Shown: positions 37,298 through 46,919, numbered from the stretch's first letter. The stretch: DNA of 64,000 bases from Paracoccus sp. DMF-8 (GCF_029309835.1 NZ_JARJHL010000010.1:682001-746000), one strand, 5' to 3'. Numbers and translations are program-made. Notes: a model not told the origin generated them from the letters alone.

Positions 37298-37836
37298 TTG
37301 ATTGAACAGCCCATCGAGGGCACCTGATCTTGCGGGCCTTGCCCGGTTTCGGCGATCATCAGCATCGCCTCGAACAATTCACGGCGTGCATCGGGCGGAC
37401 CGGGCTGGCGGCCCGAGGCATCCAGCCGGCCGCGATATTGCAGCTTGCCATCGGCATTGTAGCCAAAGAAATCCGGTGTGCATTCCGCGCCGTAAGCCTT
37501 TGCCACAGACTGGCTTTCATCATAAAGATAAGGAAAGGTGAAGCCGTGTTTCCGCGCTTCCTCGCGCATCTGTTCGGGGCCGTCTTGCGGATGTTCCGCG
37601 ACATCGTTGGACGAAATCGCAACCACCCCGATCCCGGCCTTTGCCATGTCCTGAGCGTCGCGCAGAATACGGTCGATCACGGCCTGAACATAGGGACAGT
37701 GATTGCAGATGAACATCACCAGAGTACCGTTCTTTCCCTTTATGTCATTCAGATGGTGAATGCGGCCGTCGGGATCCGGCAGGGAAAAATCAGGCGCTTC
37801 TGCACCAAAATCGCAGACAGGGGGTGTGACGGCCAT
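37282..37836 (-). CDS. Thioredoxin-family protein (AhpC/TSA-like fold)
   Basis: 184 residues from MAVTPPVCDFGAEAPDFSLP, with AAGGAGAAATC upstream. CNHCPYVQAV at about residue 46 is a C-x-x-C in the redox position, followed by the AISSNDVAEHPQDGPEQM loop typical of the YneN/resA-like redoxin group. No signal peptide is seen, so it is cytoplasmic as read. Substrate unknown. Cotranscribed with gph. Confidence 0.88.
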   Translation of the reverse strand: MAVTPPVCDFGAEAPDFSLPDPDGRIHHLNDIKGKNGTLVMFICNHCPYVQAVIDRILRDAQDMAKAGIGVVAISSNDVAEHPQDGPEQMREEARKHGFTFPYLYDESQSVAKAYGAECTPDFFGYNADGKLQYRGRLDASGRQPGPPDARRELFEAMLMIAETGQGPQDQVPSMGCSIKWKRQ

Positions 37837-38634
37837 GATTTCTCCTTGTCCCGGCAGCGAAACATTGCTCCGCATCTGGTCGGGATTATGCAGATAAGCA
37901 TCACGACCTTCAACGCTTACCCGTCCGGGCTGATATCGCTTCCTGATCGTTGCACCTGTAGCCAAGCTGAGGCGATTTCCATCGCGGCGCGTGGCTGATA
38001 TTTCGGGACGAATGTCCGGCTACGAAAGACGATATTAAATTTACATAATACGGATTATCGGCATGTTTTATGCCTCGCGGTTGAAAGTGTCGAACAACCG
38101 AAATAATGGCCATTCGGGCCCCTTTTTGACCATTATACAACCAATTGCTGGCCATTGCCGTAGTTGTCCATGATTGAAACTCTTTGATTTCAATCAGTTG
38201 ATGGAATCTCTCCGGATGACGTCCGAGCCCGTGCTCCGTCATCGGGCTTTGAGCCTGACCCGTTGACCGTCGGGATGCGGCCCGGCAAGGTCGCCTCAAT
38301 CCGATCCGGAGCGATGGAACGGCCTGAGCGTCGCCAGATCTCCGGAACCTCCTGACCACCACCTTTCCGCCGGAAAGCGCCGCCTTTCCGAACGGCGGAG
38401 CCATGCCTCAAAGGTCGACACGATGTCGCGATATGAAACCAACCGGGGCGATGCCGGCGCCGCAAAGAGCGAATATCCGGTGCAAGACGCCCGGGCGCAA
38501 TCATCGCCCTGCCCGGCCCGGATGCCCGCCCATCCCCGCTGAGGCGAACGACGGCCCCTGCCCCGTCCCACCTCCGTTGTAACGGCCCGGCCGGTTTCCG
38601 GCTGCTGGCGCCGCTTTGCCAAAAGGAACCCCTC
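37837..38634. other. Gene-poor boundary between core and accessory DNA
   Basis: About 800 bases with no convincing gene. The first 350 are clearly lower in GC (TTAAATTTACATAATACGG and neighbours) than the flanks. A perfect 9-bp inverted repeat, TGATTGAAA (38171-38179) and TTTCAATCA (38188-38196), stands in it. From about 38200 GC rises again, and open frames exist on the - strand, but none has a ribosome site or recognisable motif. This is the left edge of the degraded accessory region. Confidence 0.5.
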
Positions 38635-38727
38635 ATGTCCCGTGTCCCATTTTTCGAGACCCGCCTCTTCGATCCCAACGAGGGCCGGATCGAACTCACT
38701 CCCGCCGCAGAGGAGCACATCCAATGA
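38635..38727 (+). CDS. 30-residue ORF coupled to the metallophosphoesterase
   Basis: ATG at 38635 follows AAAAGGAACCCC, a good ribosome site. The product begins MSRVPFFETRLFDPNEGRI and ends in an acidic helix; the stop overlaps the next ATG (ATGA). No family recognised. Its value is mainly as evidence of a translationally coupled three-gene operon. Confidence 0.5.
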   Translation: MSRVPFFETRLFDPNEGRIELTPAAEEHIQ

Positions 38728-39512
38728 CCATCCTGATCACAGCCGACCTGCATCTCGACCTCTGGGCGCATGCCGGGCGCGATCCGTTCGCAGGCACCCT
38801 GCCGGTGTTGCGCGACCTTGATGCGCTGATCATCGCGGGCGACCTGGCGAATGATCCGCAGCGGAACTGGCCCTGGGCGCTGACCCGGATCGTGCGGCTG
38901 GTCTCACCCGCCCGGGTCTGGGTGATCCCGGGTAACCATGATTATTATGGCGCCACGCTCGATGATGGACCGCTCGATGAGCTTGCCAAAGCCGCCGGGG
39001 TGAGCCTTGCCCAGAAGCTGGTTCTGACCTTCGGCAGATGCCGACTGCTGTGCTGCACGCTCTGGACGGATTTCGCCCTGCTTGGGGATCCGGCCATTGC
39101 GATGGAACGGGCGGCATTGGCAATGCCGGATTACGACCGGATCTTCCGGGCGGGCGGTGACCTGATCAGTCCCGAGGATACCGTCGAGATCCACCGCGAT
39201 CACCTCGACTGGCTGACGCGGGAAATTGCCCGGCCTTGGCCCGGCCAAACCGTGATCGTCACCCATCACGCTCCGAGCGCAGCGGTCTCCGGCCCCTTGT
39301 CCCAGCTCAGCCCGGCCTTCGCGTCCGATCTGGAGGGCTGGATCGAGGCGCACCGGCCCGACTGCTGGTTCTTCGGCCATACCCACCGGCCGCTCTCGGC
39401 ACGCATCCGCGGCGCGCCGGTCATCAACGTCTCGCTCGGCTATCCCGACGAGGTGCCCGAGGACGGTGAGGCCGAACTGCTGCTGCGCGGCCTGATCTTC
39501 TCCGGCCGATAG
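38724..39512 (+). CDS. Metallophosphoesterase (calcineurin-like)
   Basis: 262 residues from the ATG at 38724 with AGAGGAG upstream. Metal-binding motifs in order: ADLHLD, AGDLANDPQRN, PGNHDYYG, THHAPSA and FGHTHRPL, the full calcineurin-like set, so the enzyme should be active. It could be a phosphodiesterase or phosphatase; substrate unknown. A truncated AAA ATPase gene follows after 24 bases, suggesting a phosphoesterase-ATPase system whose second component is broken. Confidence 0.9.
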   Translation: MTILITADLHLDLWAHAGRDPFAGTLPVLRDLDALIIAGDLANDPQRNWPWALTRIVRLVSPARVWVIPGNHDYYGATLDDGPLDELAKAAGVSLAQKLVLTFGRCRLLCCTLWTDFALLGDPAIAMERAALAMPDYDRIFRAGGDLISPEDTVEIHRDHLDWLTREIARPWPGQTVIVTHHAPSAAVSGPLSQLSPAFASDLEGWIEAHRPDCWFFGHTHRPLSARIRGAPVINVSLGYPDEVPEDGEAELLLRGLIFSGR

Positions 39513-39536
39513 CCCCCTCATGCCCGGAGTATTCCC

Positions 39537-40066
39537 ATGTCCACCATCCCCTTCATTGAGGGCCGTCTCGAACTCGAAGCCCGCCTCGCGCGGCATCTGC
39601 ACAGGTTGCGCAGAAGGAGGACCCGCCCGGACCTTCCGGCCTCGCCGGACGAGGTCGATGCGCCAGGCGAAATCTCGGACGCGGATCTGATGGGTATCAT
39701 CAGGTTCAGCGATGACGACGAGGCCCGCATCAAGCGTCGGGTCAAGCGGATCCTGGAATGTCGCAAGGCGGCCTCCGGCCTTGAACATCTCAAGCGCGAT
39801 GACCGTGAGCGGCTTGAGGTGCTGAAGGGTGGTGCGCGGCTGATCTCCATCCGGAATGAGCATCATGCCGACGAACTGGCCGCGGCCTTGCACGGGGACA
39901 TGCCCTGGATGGCCCCCGCCACCGAGGTGGTTTGGCACGCCATGCGCCGCTCGTGGCGCGAGGGGATCCGGGTCTCACGATCCCGCCACTCCAGCTCACC
40001 GGCCCGCCCGGCATTGGCAAAAGCGAATTGGCGCGACGCCTCGGCAAGTTGCTGTCCACGCTGTGA
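39537..40066 (+). pseudogene. AAA-family ATPase, N-terminal fragment, frameshifted and truncated
   Basis: Begins MSTIPFIEGRLELEARLARH and continues as a helical, charged N-terminal domain (DADLMGIIRFSDDDEARIKRR, GDMPWMAPATEVVWHAM). Near 39975 the frame shifts, and the Walker A LTGPPGIGKSELARRLGKLL appears in another frame, stopping at 40064-40066. Everything beyond Walker A is missing, replaced by IS21-type sequence. The gene therefore lost its ATPase core when the insertion element arrived or during later deletion. Confidence 0.78.
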
Positions 40067-40172
40067 ACCGGCATGGACAACTGACCCTGTAACGGGGTGA
40101 TCGACTTCCAAAACTGCCCCCCTTACACTGATGTTCATGATGCCCCTGAGGTCATTGGAGGCGCGGTGCGGA

Positions 40173-40612
40173 ATGCTGGTTGTGGAGACGATTGCGAAGA
40201 TCCGTCGGGCGTATTTCCAGGAGCAGAAGACGATCAAGCAGATCTGCGGGGAGTTGCGGGTTTCTCGGAACACGGTGCGGAAGGTGATCCGATCCGGTGT
40301 AACGGAACTGACCTATGAACGGACAATCCAGCCGTTGCCGAAGATCGGCCCCTGGAAAAACAAGCTCGACGAGATGCTGGCGGCAAACGCCCGGAAACCG
40401 AAGCGCGAGCGCCTGACCCTGATCAGGATCTTCGAGGAACTCCGGTCCCTCGGCCATGACGGTGGCCACGATGCTGTCCGGCGCTACGCGGCCTCGTGGT
40501 CCAAGGAGGAACAGGAGGCTTCGGCCGTCGCCTATGTGCCGCTGATCTTCGCGCCTCTGCCACAGCCGGATGCTGTTTGTCCGGGCCTACCCGCGCGAGA
40601 CGCAGGAGCCTC
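40173..40612 (+). pseudogene. IS21-family transposase (IstA) fragment
   Basis: The N-terminal domain is clear: MLVVETIAKIRRAYFQEQ, then an HTH TIKQICGELRVSRNTVRKVI, DEMLAANARKPKRERLTLIR and AYVPLIFAP. About 35 codons before the catalytic core are then lost, and the text resumes in another frame with RMLFVRAYPRETQE before ending near 40612. The possible left end starts near 40088 (TGTAACGGGGTGATCGAC). No istB gene follows. Inserted in the AAA ATPase gene. Confidence 0.78.
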
Positions 40613-40614
40613 AG

Positions 40615-40846
40615 CCATCAGTTCGGACCGGTGATCTGCACCACGAATTCCATTGAGGCCTTGAACTTGAAAATCCGCCGCGCCGTCAGAGCCCGGGGCC
40701 GCTTCCCAAGCGACGACGCAGCGGCGAAATTGATCTGGCTGGCGCCCAATGCGACATCGACCGAGTGGAAGAGATCGGTGCGCGAATGGCATGCTGTCAG
40801 AAGCCAGATCGCCAACATCTTCGAAGAACGTTGCCCAATGGCCTGA
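40615..40846 (+). pseudogene. IS256 (Mutator)-family transposase C-terminal fragment
   Basis: About 75 residues matching the IS256 transposase C-terminus: CTTNSIEALNLKIRRAVRA, RGRFPSDDAAAKLIWLA, EWKRSVREWHAV and ANIFEERCP, ending at TGA. It directly abuts the IS21 fragment, so the joint is a deletion or nested insertion scar. Nothing of the N-terminal two thirds is present. Confidence 0.82.
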
Positions 40847-40916
40847 CAAATAGCGTCAGAACACAAAATATCGGACAGTCTCGAACGGGCACGTGCTGCG
40901 GCTAAGGGGGTGACGG

Positions 40917-41408
40917 TCAGGCCGCGCCCAGGGCCTTGCGCAGCGCCTCGTTGACAAAGGCGCTCTTGTTCTCGATGCCTTCCAACTGCGCCGCAATATC
41001 CGGCTCGATCATGAAGTTCTGGCGGATTTTCTTCGTGCCGCTCGGCATCGGCGGGCGACCCCGGCGGGCATGGTCAAAGAAATGATCCTCCAGTTCCCCG
41101 ACCTCGCCATCTTCACCGATGCAGGGCTTAGCTTTCGTCATAGCGCTTCCTTTCCCGTCATTGGCCTTGCGCAGGCTGATGACCCGGAGCTTGTCGCCCC
41201 GAACGCACCACGCCACGACGCAAAGCCGCTCATTGATCGGAACCAGACCGACAAAGCGCGCTTCGCCATAGTCGGTGCGGCTGTCCTCGACCGTCAGAGC
41301 TTCGTCCCAATCGGCCTCTGCTACGCTGGCAAGGTCCATGCCCCGCTCTTGCAGGGTGCGTTCGCGCTTCTGTTCGTCCCAGTCCAGTTCCATGGGAACT
41401 GCACACAC
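40917..41408 (-). CDS. BrnT toxin and BrnA antitoxin fused in one frame
   Basis: The 163-codon frame contains BrnT (from 41393: MELDWDEQKRERTLQERGM, then FVGLVPINERLCVVAW and RVISLRKAND) running without a stop into BrnA (from 41141: MTKAKPCIGEDGEV, RRGRPPMPSGTKKIRQNFMI, ENKSAFVNEALRKAL). BrnT is a RelE-like ribonuclease; BrnA neutralises it and represses the operon. One extra G in the GGG at 41154-41156 (- strand) would restore BrnT ending ERKRYDES-stop at 41128, with the normal overlap. brnA keeps its own ribosome site (GGGAAAGGAAG) and ATG. So either brnT is a one-base mutant or the fusion is a calling error. Confidence 0.82.
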   Translation of the reverse strand: MCAVPMELDWDEQKRERTLQERGMDLASVAEADWDEALTVEDSRTDYGEARFVGLVPINERLCVVAWCVRGDKLRVISLRKANDGKGSAMTKAKPCIGEDGEVGELEDHFFDHARRGRPPMPSGTKKIRQNFMIEPDIAAQLEGIENKSAFVNEALRKALGAA

Positions 41409-41440
41409 ACCTTAATTCAGCGCGTCAATAAAAGTGTGTA
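41402..41440 (-). promoter_or_regulatory. Candidate promoter/operator of the brnTA locus
   Basis: Reading the - strand, TTGACG precedes the brnT start, flanked by an imperfect inverted repeat ACACACTT and AAGGTGTGT. BrnA-type ribbon-helix-helix antitoxins bind such dyads in their own promoters. The repeat is imperfect, so this is only a candidate. Confidence 0.35.
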
Positions 41441-41980
41441 GGAAAATAGAGGATCACGGGCAGGCGCTGTTTCCGAAAGATGACGATTTCGGGAAGCGGG
41501 TTGTTGAAAATGGTCATCGAGGCTGCCGACGCGCTCTATGCCTATCACATGCGCGGAGGGACGTCAGATGGTGTCATGGACGGCACCGCCTATCTTCAGT
41601 CCGTGCATGTCGCACAAAATCGGCGCGCTGAAGGTCAATGACCCCGACGGCCGTTTTCGCGATCTGCCGGGCACGCCGGAAGAAGCAGATGCGTTGATCA
41701 TGGAGCGCCGCCGATCCGACTACGATGCGAACAAGGCCATGCTAGAGCGCGGCGCCATGCGTGCCCCTTTCCCCTTTTGGTGCAGGCTACGCCCTCGATC
41801 CCGGCGGGGTCGAGTGCATTGAAGCGTTTCATAATCGCGATGCGGATCTGGGCTTCGGCTGTTTGACGGTCCGGATCGTGTGATGCGATGCGTTCGCCGA
41901 AGGCCTTGAGGTCGAGCAGGTGAACGCCACCGGTTCAAGAGAACCTGCGAGGGCATCCTTGCGTCGATCCGACTTCGGGC
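41409..41980. other. Debris field with transposase scraps
   Basis: About 570 bases without an intact gene. A + strand frame near 41602-41790 (DGRFRDLPGTPEEADALI, RRRSDYDANKAMLERG) looks coding but matches no family known to me. On the - strand, about 41750-41935, a short piece reads HLLDLKAFGERIASHDPDRQ followed by TAEAQIRIAIMKRFNAL, like the C-terminal end of a Rhodobacteraceae DDE transposase. No starts or ribosome sites go with them. Confidence 0.45.
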
Positions 41981-41984
41981 GTGA

Positions 41985-42140
41985 TATCCGGACCGCCGGA
42001 TCATCATGGGGCGATGGACGGACCTGCTTTCACCGCCCGCGTCGAAAAGGTTCTGGCGCTGGAACCGATCCCCGGCACTGGTGTCATCCTGGACAATCTC
42101 TCCACGCACCGGAACGTCGCGGCAGCCAGCGCCGGGTCAT
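41985..42140 (+). pseudogene. IS630-family transposase fragment
   Basis: A piece of the DDE core: GAMDGPAFTARVEKVLALEP, then TGVILDNLSTHRN with the second catalytic Asp and the conserved DN-L-x-H. Normal IS630 proteins continue to the third acidic residue (PPYSPDLNPIE); here the frame breaks off into unrelated sequence after the His. No IS ends identified. Confidence 0.75.
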
Positions 42141-42212
42141 GCGGGCTTGCATCATGCATGACTGCCCCCTCGTGCATGAAGGGGCGCTTGTGACGCAAGG
42201 CTCAGGCTCGTC

Positions 42213-43503
42213 TTACGCGCCGGTTATCCGCCAGATGGTGTTTCCGACATCATCCGCCATCAGCAGCGACGCCTTGTCGGGACCGATGGTGACACCAACG
42301 GGTCGGCCAAAGGCGAACCGCTCGTCATCGGACAGGAAACCCCACAGGATATCGCGTGGCGGGCCGGCCGGGCGGCCGTTTTCGAAAGGCACGAAGGTCA
42401 GCCTGTATCCGCTGAGGATCGAGCGGTTCCATGAACCGTGCTGCCCGATCACCATGCCGTCGGGAAATCCGGGCAATGTGCCCTGCGGCATCCAGCACAA
42501 TCCCAGTGACGCCGTGTGACCGCCAAGCGCGTAATCCGGCGTGATCGCCCGTGCCACCATCCCGGGATCCCGAGGGACGCGATCATCGACGATCCGGTCC
42601 CAATAGCAATAGGGCCAGCCGTAAAACCCGCCCTCGCTGACCGAGGTCAGGTAATCCGGCGGCGTCTCATCACCCAGCCCATCGCGTTCGTTGACCACCG
42701 TCCACAGGCTGCCCGTCTCCGGCTGCCACGCCATGCCGACGGGGTTGCGCAGGCCCGAGGCAAAGACGCGCGCCGCGCCGCTGGCAAGGTCCAGCTCCCA
42801 GATCGCGGCCCGGCCCTCTTCGGCCTCCATTCCGTGATCGCCGATATTGCTGAGCGAGACCGACCACCGGCGCAGATCTGGACCGGTCGGGCGAGACGAT
42901 CAGGCTGCGGGTCCAGTGCCCGCCCGGCTAGAAATCGACCAGCTTGCGGCCCGGCCCGGTCAGCCGCGTCGCACCGTCCTGATAAGCGAACGCACTGATG
43001 CCATCGGTATTGCCGACATAGAAGGTGCCGTCCACCAGCGCCATGCCGAAGGGCTGGTTCTGCCCGTCCAGAAACACCTCGCGGATCTCGGCCACGCCAT
43101 CACGGTCGGCATCGCGCCACAGGGTGATGCGATTGGCGCTGTCGCCGATGGCATGGGCGCGGCGCATCGTGGCCTGCGTGGCCCGATCCAGCAGGGTCTT
43201 GGGTCGGGATGGCTGCTCTTTCGCCTCGGCGACCAGCACATCGCCATTGGGCAGAACCTCGATCCAGCGCGGATGATCGAGGCCGGAGGCAAGAGCATTG
43301 ACCGCCAGCCCCGGCGCGGTTTCGGGACGCTGCCCAACGCGCCAGCCCACAGCCGAGGGCATTTTCAGGGTCATGATCCCCTGCCTCCTTGCCGCGGGGA
43401 TCTCTGGCGTCGCGCCCACCGCCTGCACCCGGGGCACCGTCAGGCGCCGCAGCGCGGCTATCGTCCCGCCGACGACGGCAGTGAGTTGCGCCACGAGATC
43501 CAT
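42213..43503 (-). pseudogene. Sorbosone dehydrogenase-like (PQQ-type beta-propeller) gene, broken twice
   Basis: N-terminal half from 43503 (MDLVAQLTAVVGGTIAAL is a TM anchor) carries the propeller start (HPRWIEVLPNGDVLVAEA, DGQNQPFGMALVDGTFYVGN). A TAG at 42928-42930 falls in KLVDF-stop-PGGHWTRSL, where I expect Lys. Then, near 42865, a frameshift moves the text to another frame, which continues as SNIGDHGMEAEEGRAAIWEL through ERDGLGDETPPDYLTSV and VIGQHGSWNRS to a TGA at 42213. Relatives oxidise sugars or aldoses in the periplasm. The two lesions make functional expression unlikely. Confidence 0.83.
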
Positions 43504-43738
43504 GACCGGCTCCGATCCGTTATGCCCATATTGCGGAACCTTCACCTGTCCGGGCCGTGACGACAAGCGGGTTCGGCGAAACAGGACGGACCGGGGGATG
43601 ATTCCTGCGCGACGATTGGCGCATGCCCGTCACTTTGCCGTGACATTCGCCTGTGAAAGGATCAGTCTGCGCCTGATATCAATTCGTCAGGCGGCGTGGC
43701 GTGAACCGGCCCGCCGTTACCCTTGAAGGAGACGCGCA

Positions 43739-45127
43739 ATGACACCGGTGATCGTCAATCTTGTCATATTCGTGGCGCTTCTGTTCGCATTGTTCAGGCT
43801 TCAGAGCGGCTCTCTTTCGCTGTCGGTGCGGGTGTTCATCGGCCTGATCCTCGGCACCCTTTTCGGCATCGGGCTGCAACTGGTCTATGGCACCGGATCG
43901 GAAACCGTCCAGACAACGGTGAACTGGCTGGACATCGTCGGCTCGGGCTATGTCCGGCTGTTGCAGATGATCGTCATGCCGCTGGTCTTCGTGGCGATCC
44001 TTGCGGCGGTGTCGAAACTGCATGATGCCTCGTCGCTTGGCCGCATATCGGTGCTGACGCTGGGAACACTGCTGCTGCTGACCGCCATTGCGGGGCTGGT
44101 CGGCGTGGTCATGGCGCTGTCCTTTGGCCTGACCGCCGAGGGGCTGATCCAGGGCAGCGCCGAAACCGCCCGGATGAGCGCGATCGAGACGACCTATGCC
44201 CCGCGCGTGGCCGATCTGTCGGTGCCGCAGCTGATCCTGTCCTTCATCCCGCGCAACCCCTTTGCCGATCTGACCGGGGCCAATCCGACCTCGATCATCT
44301 CGGTGGTGATCTTTGCCGTCTTCCTTGGCATCGCGGCCATCCGGCTGATGCGGCGCAAGCCCGAACAGGGCGAAAACCTGCTGTCGCTGATCGACATGCT
44401 GCAAGGCTGGATCATGCAGCTTGTGCGGCTGGTCATCGCGCTGACACCTTATGGCGTCATGGCGCTGATGACGAAGATGGCGGCGACCTCGAACGCGGCG
44501 GATATCCTCAATCTGGGGAAATTCGTCATCGCCTCCTATATCGGGCTGGCGATCATGTTCGGGGTTCATGCGGGTTTCCTGACGCTGACCGGGACCAATC
44601 CGCTGGTATTCTTCAAAAAGTCGCTGCCCGTGCTGAGCTTTGCCTTCTCCAGCCGTTCCAGCGCGGCGTCGATCCCGCTGAATGTCGAGACCCAGACCCG
44701 CCGTCTGGGCGTGCCCGCGACCATCGCGTCATTCTCGGCATCCTTTGGGGCGACCATCGGCCAGAACGGTTGCGCGGGTCTCTATCCGGCGATGCTGGCG
44801 GTGATGGTGGCGCCGACGGTGGGGATCAATCCGCTGGATCCGGGCTGGATCGCGACGCTGATCGCCATCGTCACCATCAGTTCCGCAGGCGTTGCCGGCG
44901 TCGGAGGCGGGGCCACGCTGGCCGCGCTGATCGTGCTGCCCGCGATGGGCCTGCCGATCGAGCTGGTCGCGCTGCTGATCTCGGTCGAGCCGCTGATCGA
45001 CATGGGCCGCACGGCGCTGAATGTCAGCGGCGCGATGACGGCGGGCATGGTCACGTCGCAACTTCTGGGCCAGACGGATCGCGCGGTGCTGATGAGCCCG
45101 GAAGACGTCGATCTGCAAAGCGCCTAG
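43739..45127 (+). CDS. L-cystine / dicarboxylate:cation symporter (TcyP-like)
   Basis: 462 residues of the dicarboxylate/amino-acid:cation symporter family, about eight TM helices plus two hairpins. The hallmark segments are [18 protein letters not shown], the Ser-rich hairpin [20 protein letters not shown] and the second hairpin [20 protein letters not shown]. The sequence is closest in character to L-cystine carriers (TcyP/YdjN) rather than DctA. GGAGACGCGCA precedes the ATG. It is one of few intact genes in this region and has a TAG stop. Confidence 0.9.
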   Translation: MTPVIVNLVIFVALLFALFRLQSGSLSLSVRVFIGLILGTLFGIGLQLVYGTGSETVQTTVNWLDIVGSGYVRLLQMIVMPLVFVAILAAVSKLHDASSLGRISVLTLGTLLLLTAIAGLVGVVMALSFGLTAEGLIQGSAETARMSAIETTYAPRVADLSVPQLILSFIPRNPFADLTGANPTSIISVVIFAVFLGIAAIRLMRRKPEQGENLLSLIDMLQGWIMQLVRLVIALTPYGVMALMTKMAATSNAADILNLGKFVIASYIGLAIMFGVHAGFLTLTGTNPLVFFKKSLPVLSFAFSSRSSAASIPLNVETQTRRLGVPATIASFSASFGATIGQNGCAGLYPAMLAVMVAPTVGINPLDPGWIATLIAIVTISSAGVAGVGGGATLAALIVLPAMGLPIELVALLISVEPLIDMGRTALNVSGAMTAGMVTSQLLGQTDRAVLMSPEDVDLQSA

Positions 45128-45390
45128 GCCGTCGGTTCGTGCCTGTCATGCGCAGGCGGCAGGCAACGCGGATGGCGGTGAGAGGTTCGGTTTCGTTCCA
45201 GGTGGCGCGTTCCGGGATCAGCAGGGTCAGGCCGGGCCGGGTCTCCAGCATCCATGCGTCGCGATGGTCGGCATTGGCGGCGGGAAACCGCGCGGGCGGC
45301 AGCCGATCTCCGGCACCCTCTGGCCCGGCGCCGGCGGCAGGGCGTCGATGACAGACGCGATCCGGTTCGATATCCGCGCGGCCACGGGGC

Positions 45391-45801
45391 TCAGCCCTTG
45401 TCGGTCATCTGCGGCCAGTAAGTGCCGAAGCACCACAGGTTGCCCTCGGGATCGCGGCAGATGAATTCGCGGCTGCCATGGTCGCGGTCGGTCAGCCCTT
45501 CCTCGATCACCGCGCCGGCGGCCTCGGCGCGGGCAAACATCGCGTCGACATCGTCCACGGCGATATAGAGCGACTTGCCGCCCTGCCCCATGGGCCGGCC
45601 CACCATTTCGCCATAGCTGTCGTCCCTGTCGTCGCCGCACATGATCATCGACGCGCCAAAGGCCAGTTCGGCATGGGCGACCCTGTCGCCATCCATGTAT
45701 TTCGCATGGGTGGTGAAACCGAAGGCCCTTTCCAGCCAGTCGATCATCGCCGCCGCGTCGCGGAAGCGGAAGGTCGGGTAGATGCGCGGTGCTTCCATCA
45801 T
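45391..45801 (-). CDS. VOC-family (glyoxalase/bleomycin-resistance-like) protein
   Basis: 136 residues. Two beta-alpha-beta-beta-beta repeats are visible: IYPTFRFRDAAAMIDWLERA with FGFTTHAKYMDGDRVAHAEL, then SLYIAVDDVDAMFARAEAAG with GSREFICRDPEGNLWCFGTY. The PhnB-like layout suggests a metal or ligand-binding dimer; function not predictable. GAGGAACGC precedes the ATG. The 263 bases between it and the symporter gene show only short gene-like scraps. Confidence 0.87.
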   Translation of the reverse strand: MMEAPRIYPTFRFRDAAAMIDWLERAFGFTTHAKYMDGDRVAHAELAFGASMIMCGDDRDDSYGEMVGRPMGQGGKSLYIAVDDVDAMFARAEAAGAVIEEGLTDRDHGSREFICRDPEGNLWCFGTYWPQMTDKG

Positions 45802-45864
45802 GCGTTCCTCCTTTGCCTGACGGCTCAGGGTGACATGCCGCCCGCGCGCCGTCTTGAGGAAATG

Positions 45865-46005
45865 TTACCGTCGCGCGCGCCAGCCCGCCGGGGTGGTGCC
45901 GCCGAATTCCCGGAACTCGCGGCTGAAATGGGCCTGATCGGCATACCCGGCCTCTGCCGCAATTTCGGCCAGCGGTCCGGCGACGGCACTGGCTGCGACG
46001 CTGAT
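45865..46005 (-). pseudogene. AraC-family regulator, C-terminal HTH remnant
   Basis: About 45 residues of an AraC C-terminal helix-turn-helix: GPLAEIAAEAGYADQAHFS, then REFREFGGTTPAGWRARR. The rest of the gene is absent: at about 46005 it meets the + strand ProW fragment. The two face each other across a deletion joint. Confidence 0.8.
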
Positions 46006-46009
46006 GGTT

Positions 46010-46363
46010 GCCATGCCACCGGCGATCCGGCTGACCGCCCTGGGTATTTCCCGCATCCCGGCCGAGTTTCTGGAACTGGGCAAGTCCCTCGGCATGAGGC
46101 GCGGCCAGATGTTCCTGATCCGCCTGCCTTTCGCCATTCCCAGCATCATGGCCGGAATCAACCAGACGCTGATGATGGCCTTCGGCATGATGGTCATCGC
46201 CGGAATCGTCGGCTCGGGCGGGTTGGGCCAAACGATCTATGACGCGATCCGCACGCTGGATATCGTCAAATCCATCGATGCCGCCATCGCCATCATGATC
46301 CTGACCATGGTCATCGACCGCCTGACCCAAAGCATGGCGCAAAAGAAAGGGCGCAGCGCATGA
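46010..46363 (+). pseudogene. ABC permease (ProW-like), C-terminal fragment
   Basis: About 115 residues equal to the end of a glycine-betaine/proline permease: MPPAIRLTALGISRIPAEFL, the EAA coupling loop (LELGKSLGMRRGQMFLIRLP), then SIMAGINQTLMMAFGMMVIA and GSGGLGQTIYDAI. Its own N-terminal half is missing. It overlaps the next gene by four bases (ATGA), the remains of a transporter operon with two permeases. Confidence 0.8.
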
Positions 46364-46825
46364 CCTACCAGCTTTCCATCGGCACCTGGCTTGCGCCCTT
46401 CGTGGACTGGCTGAATGCCAATATGCACGGGCTGTTCGATATCATCGGCCGCGTGGTCGAGGCCGTTCTTGGCGCTTTCCAGTCGCCGCTGCTCTCTCCG
46501 CCAGCCTTCGTGGTGATCCTGTTGATCATCGCAGCAGTGCCATCCTGGGCAACTGGCGAGTGGCGCTGATGGCATTCCTGTGCCTCGGCTTCTGCTGGCT
46601 GATGAACCTCTGGCCGCAATCCATGCAGACGGTCGTGCTGGTCTTTACCGCGGTCGTCGCGGCTGTGGCGATCGCTGTCCCCCTTGGGATCATGGCGTCG
46701 CGTCGGCCGCGTCTTGAGGCGGCGTTGTGCCCGATCCTCGATATCATGCAGACCGTGCCGCCATGGGTCTATCTGATCCCGGCGGTGATCCTGTTCAGCC
46801 TGGGACAGGTGCCGCCGCCGGGCTG
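46360..46825 (+). pseudogene. Second ABC permease (ProW-like), N-terminal part, frameshifted and truncated
   Basis: The first 70 codons (IGTWLAPFVDWLNANMHGLF, PPAFVVILLIIAAV) shift frame near 46536 and resume as ILGNWRVALMAFLCLGFCWL, then LNLWPQSMQTVVLVF-like permease text and MQTVPPWVYLIPAVILFSLG. It breaks off at 46825 just before the conserved core loop. A deletion joint then leads to unrelated sequence and the thioesterase gene. Confidence 0.78.
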
Positions 46826-46919
46826 AACGGGCTGCGCATCCTGCGCCGCTACGGCCCGGTGCCGATGGGCTTCACCATCCACGGCCCCTCCAGCCCTGTC
46901 GCCAGATGCTGCCGCGCAT

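Noticed and set aside
38190..38771. - strand ORFs of 142-193 codons left of the metallophosphoesterase
   Set aside because: No ribosome site or motif, and they overlap the better supported coupled small ORF and phosphoesterase start on the + strand.
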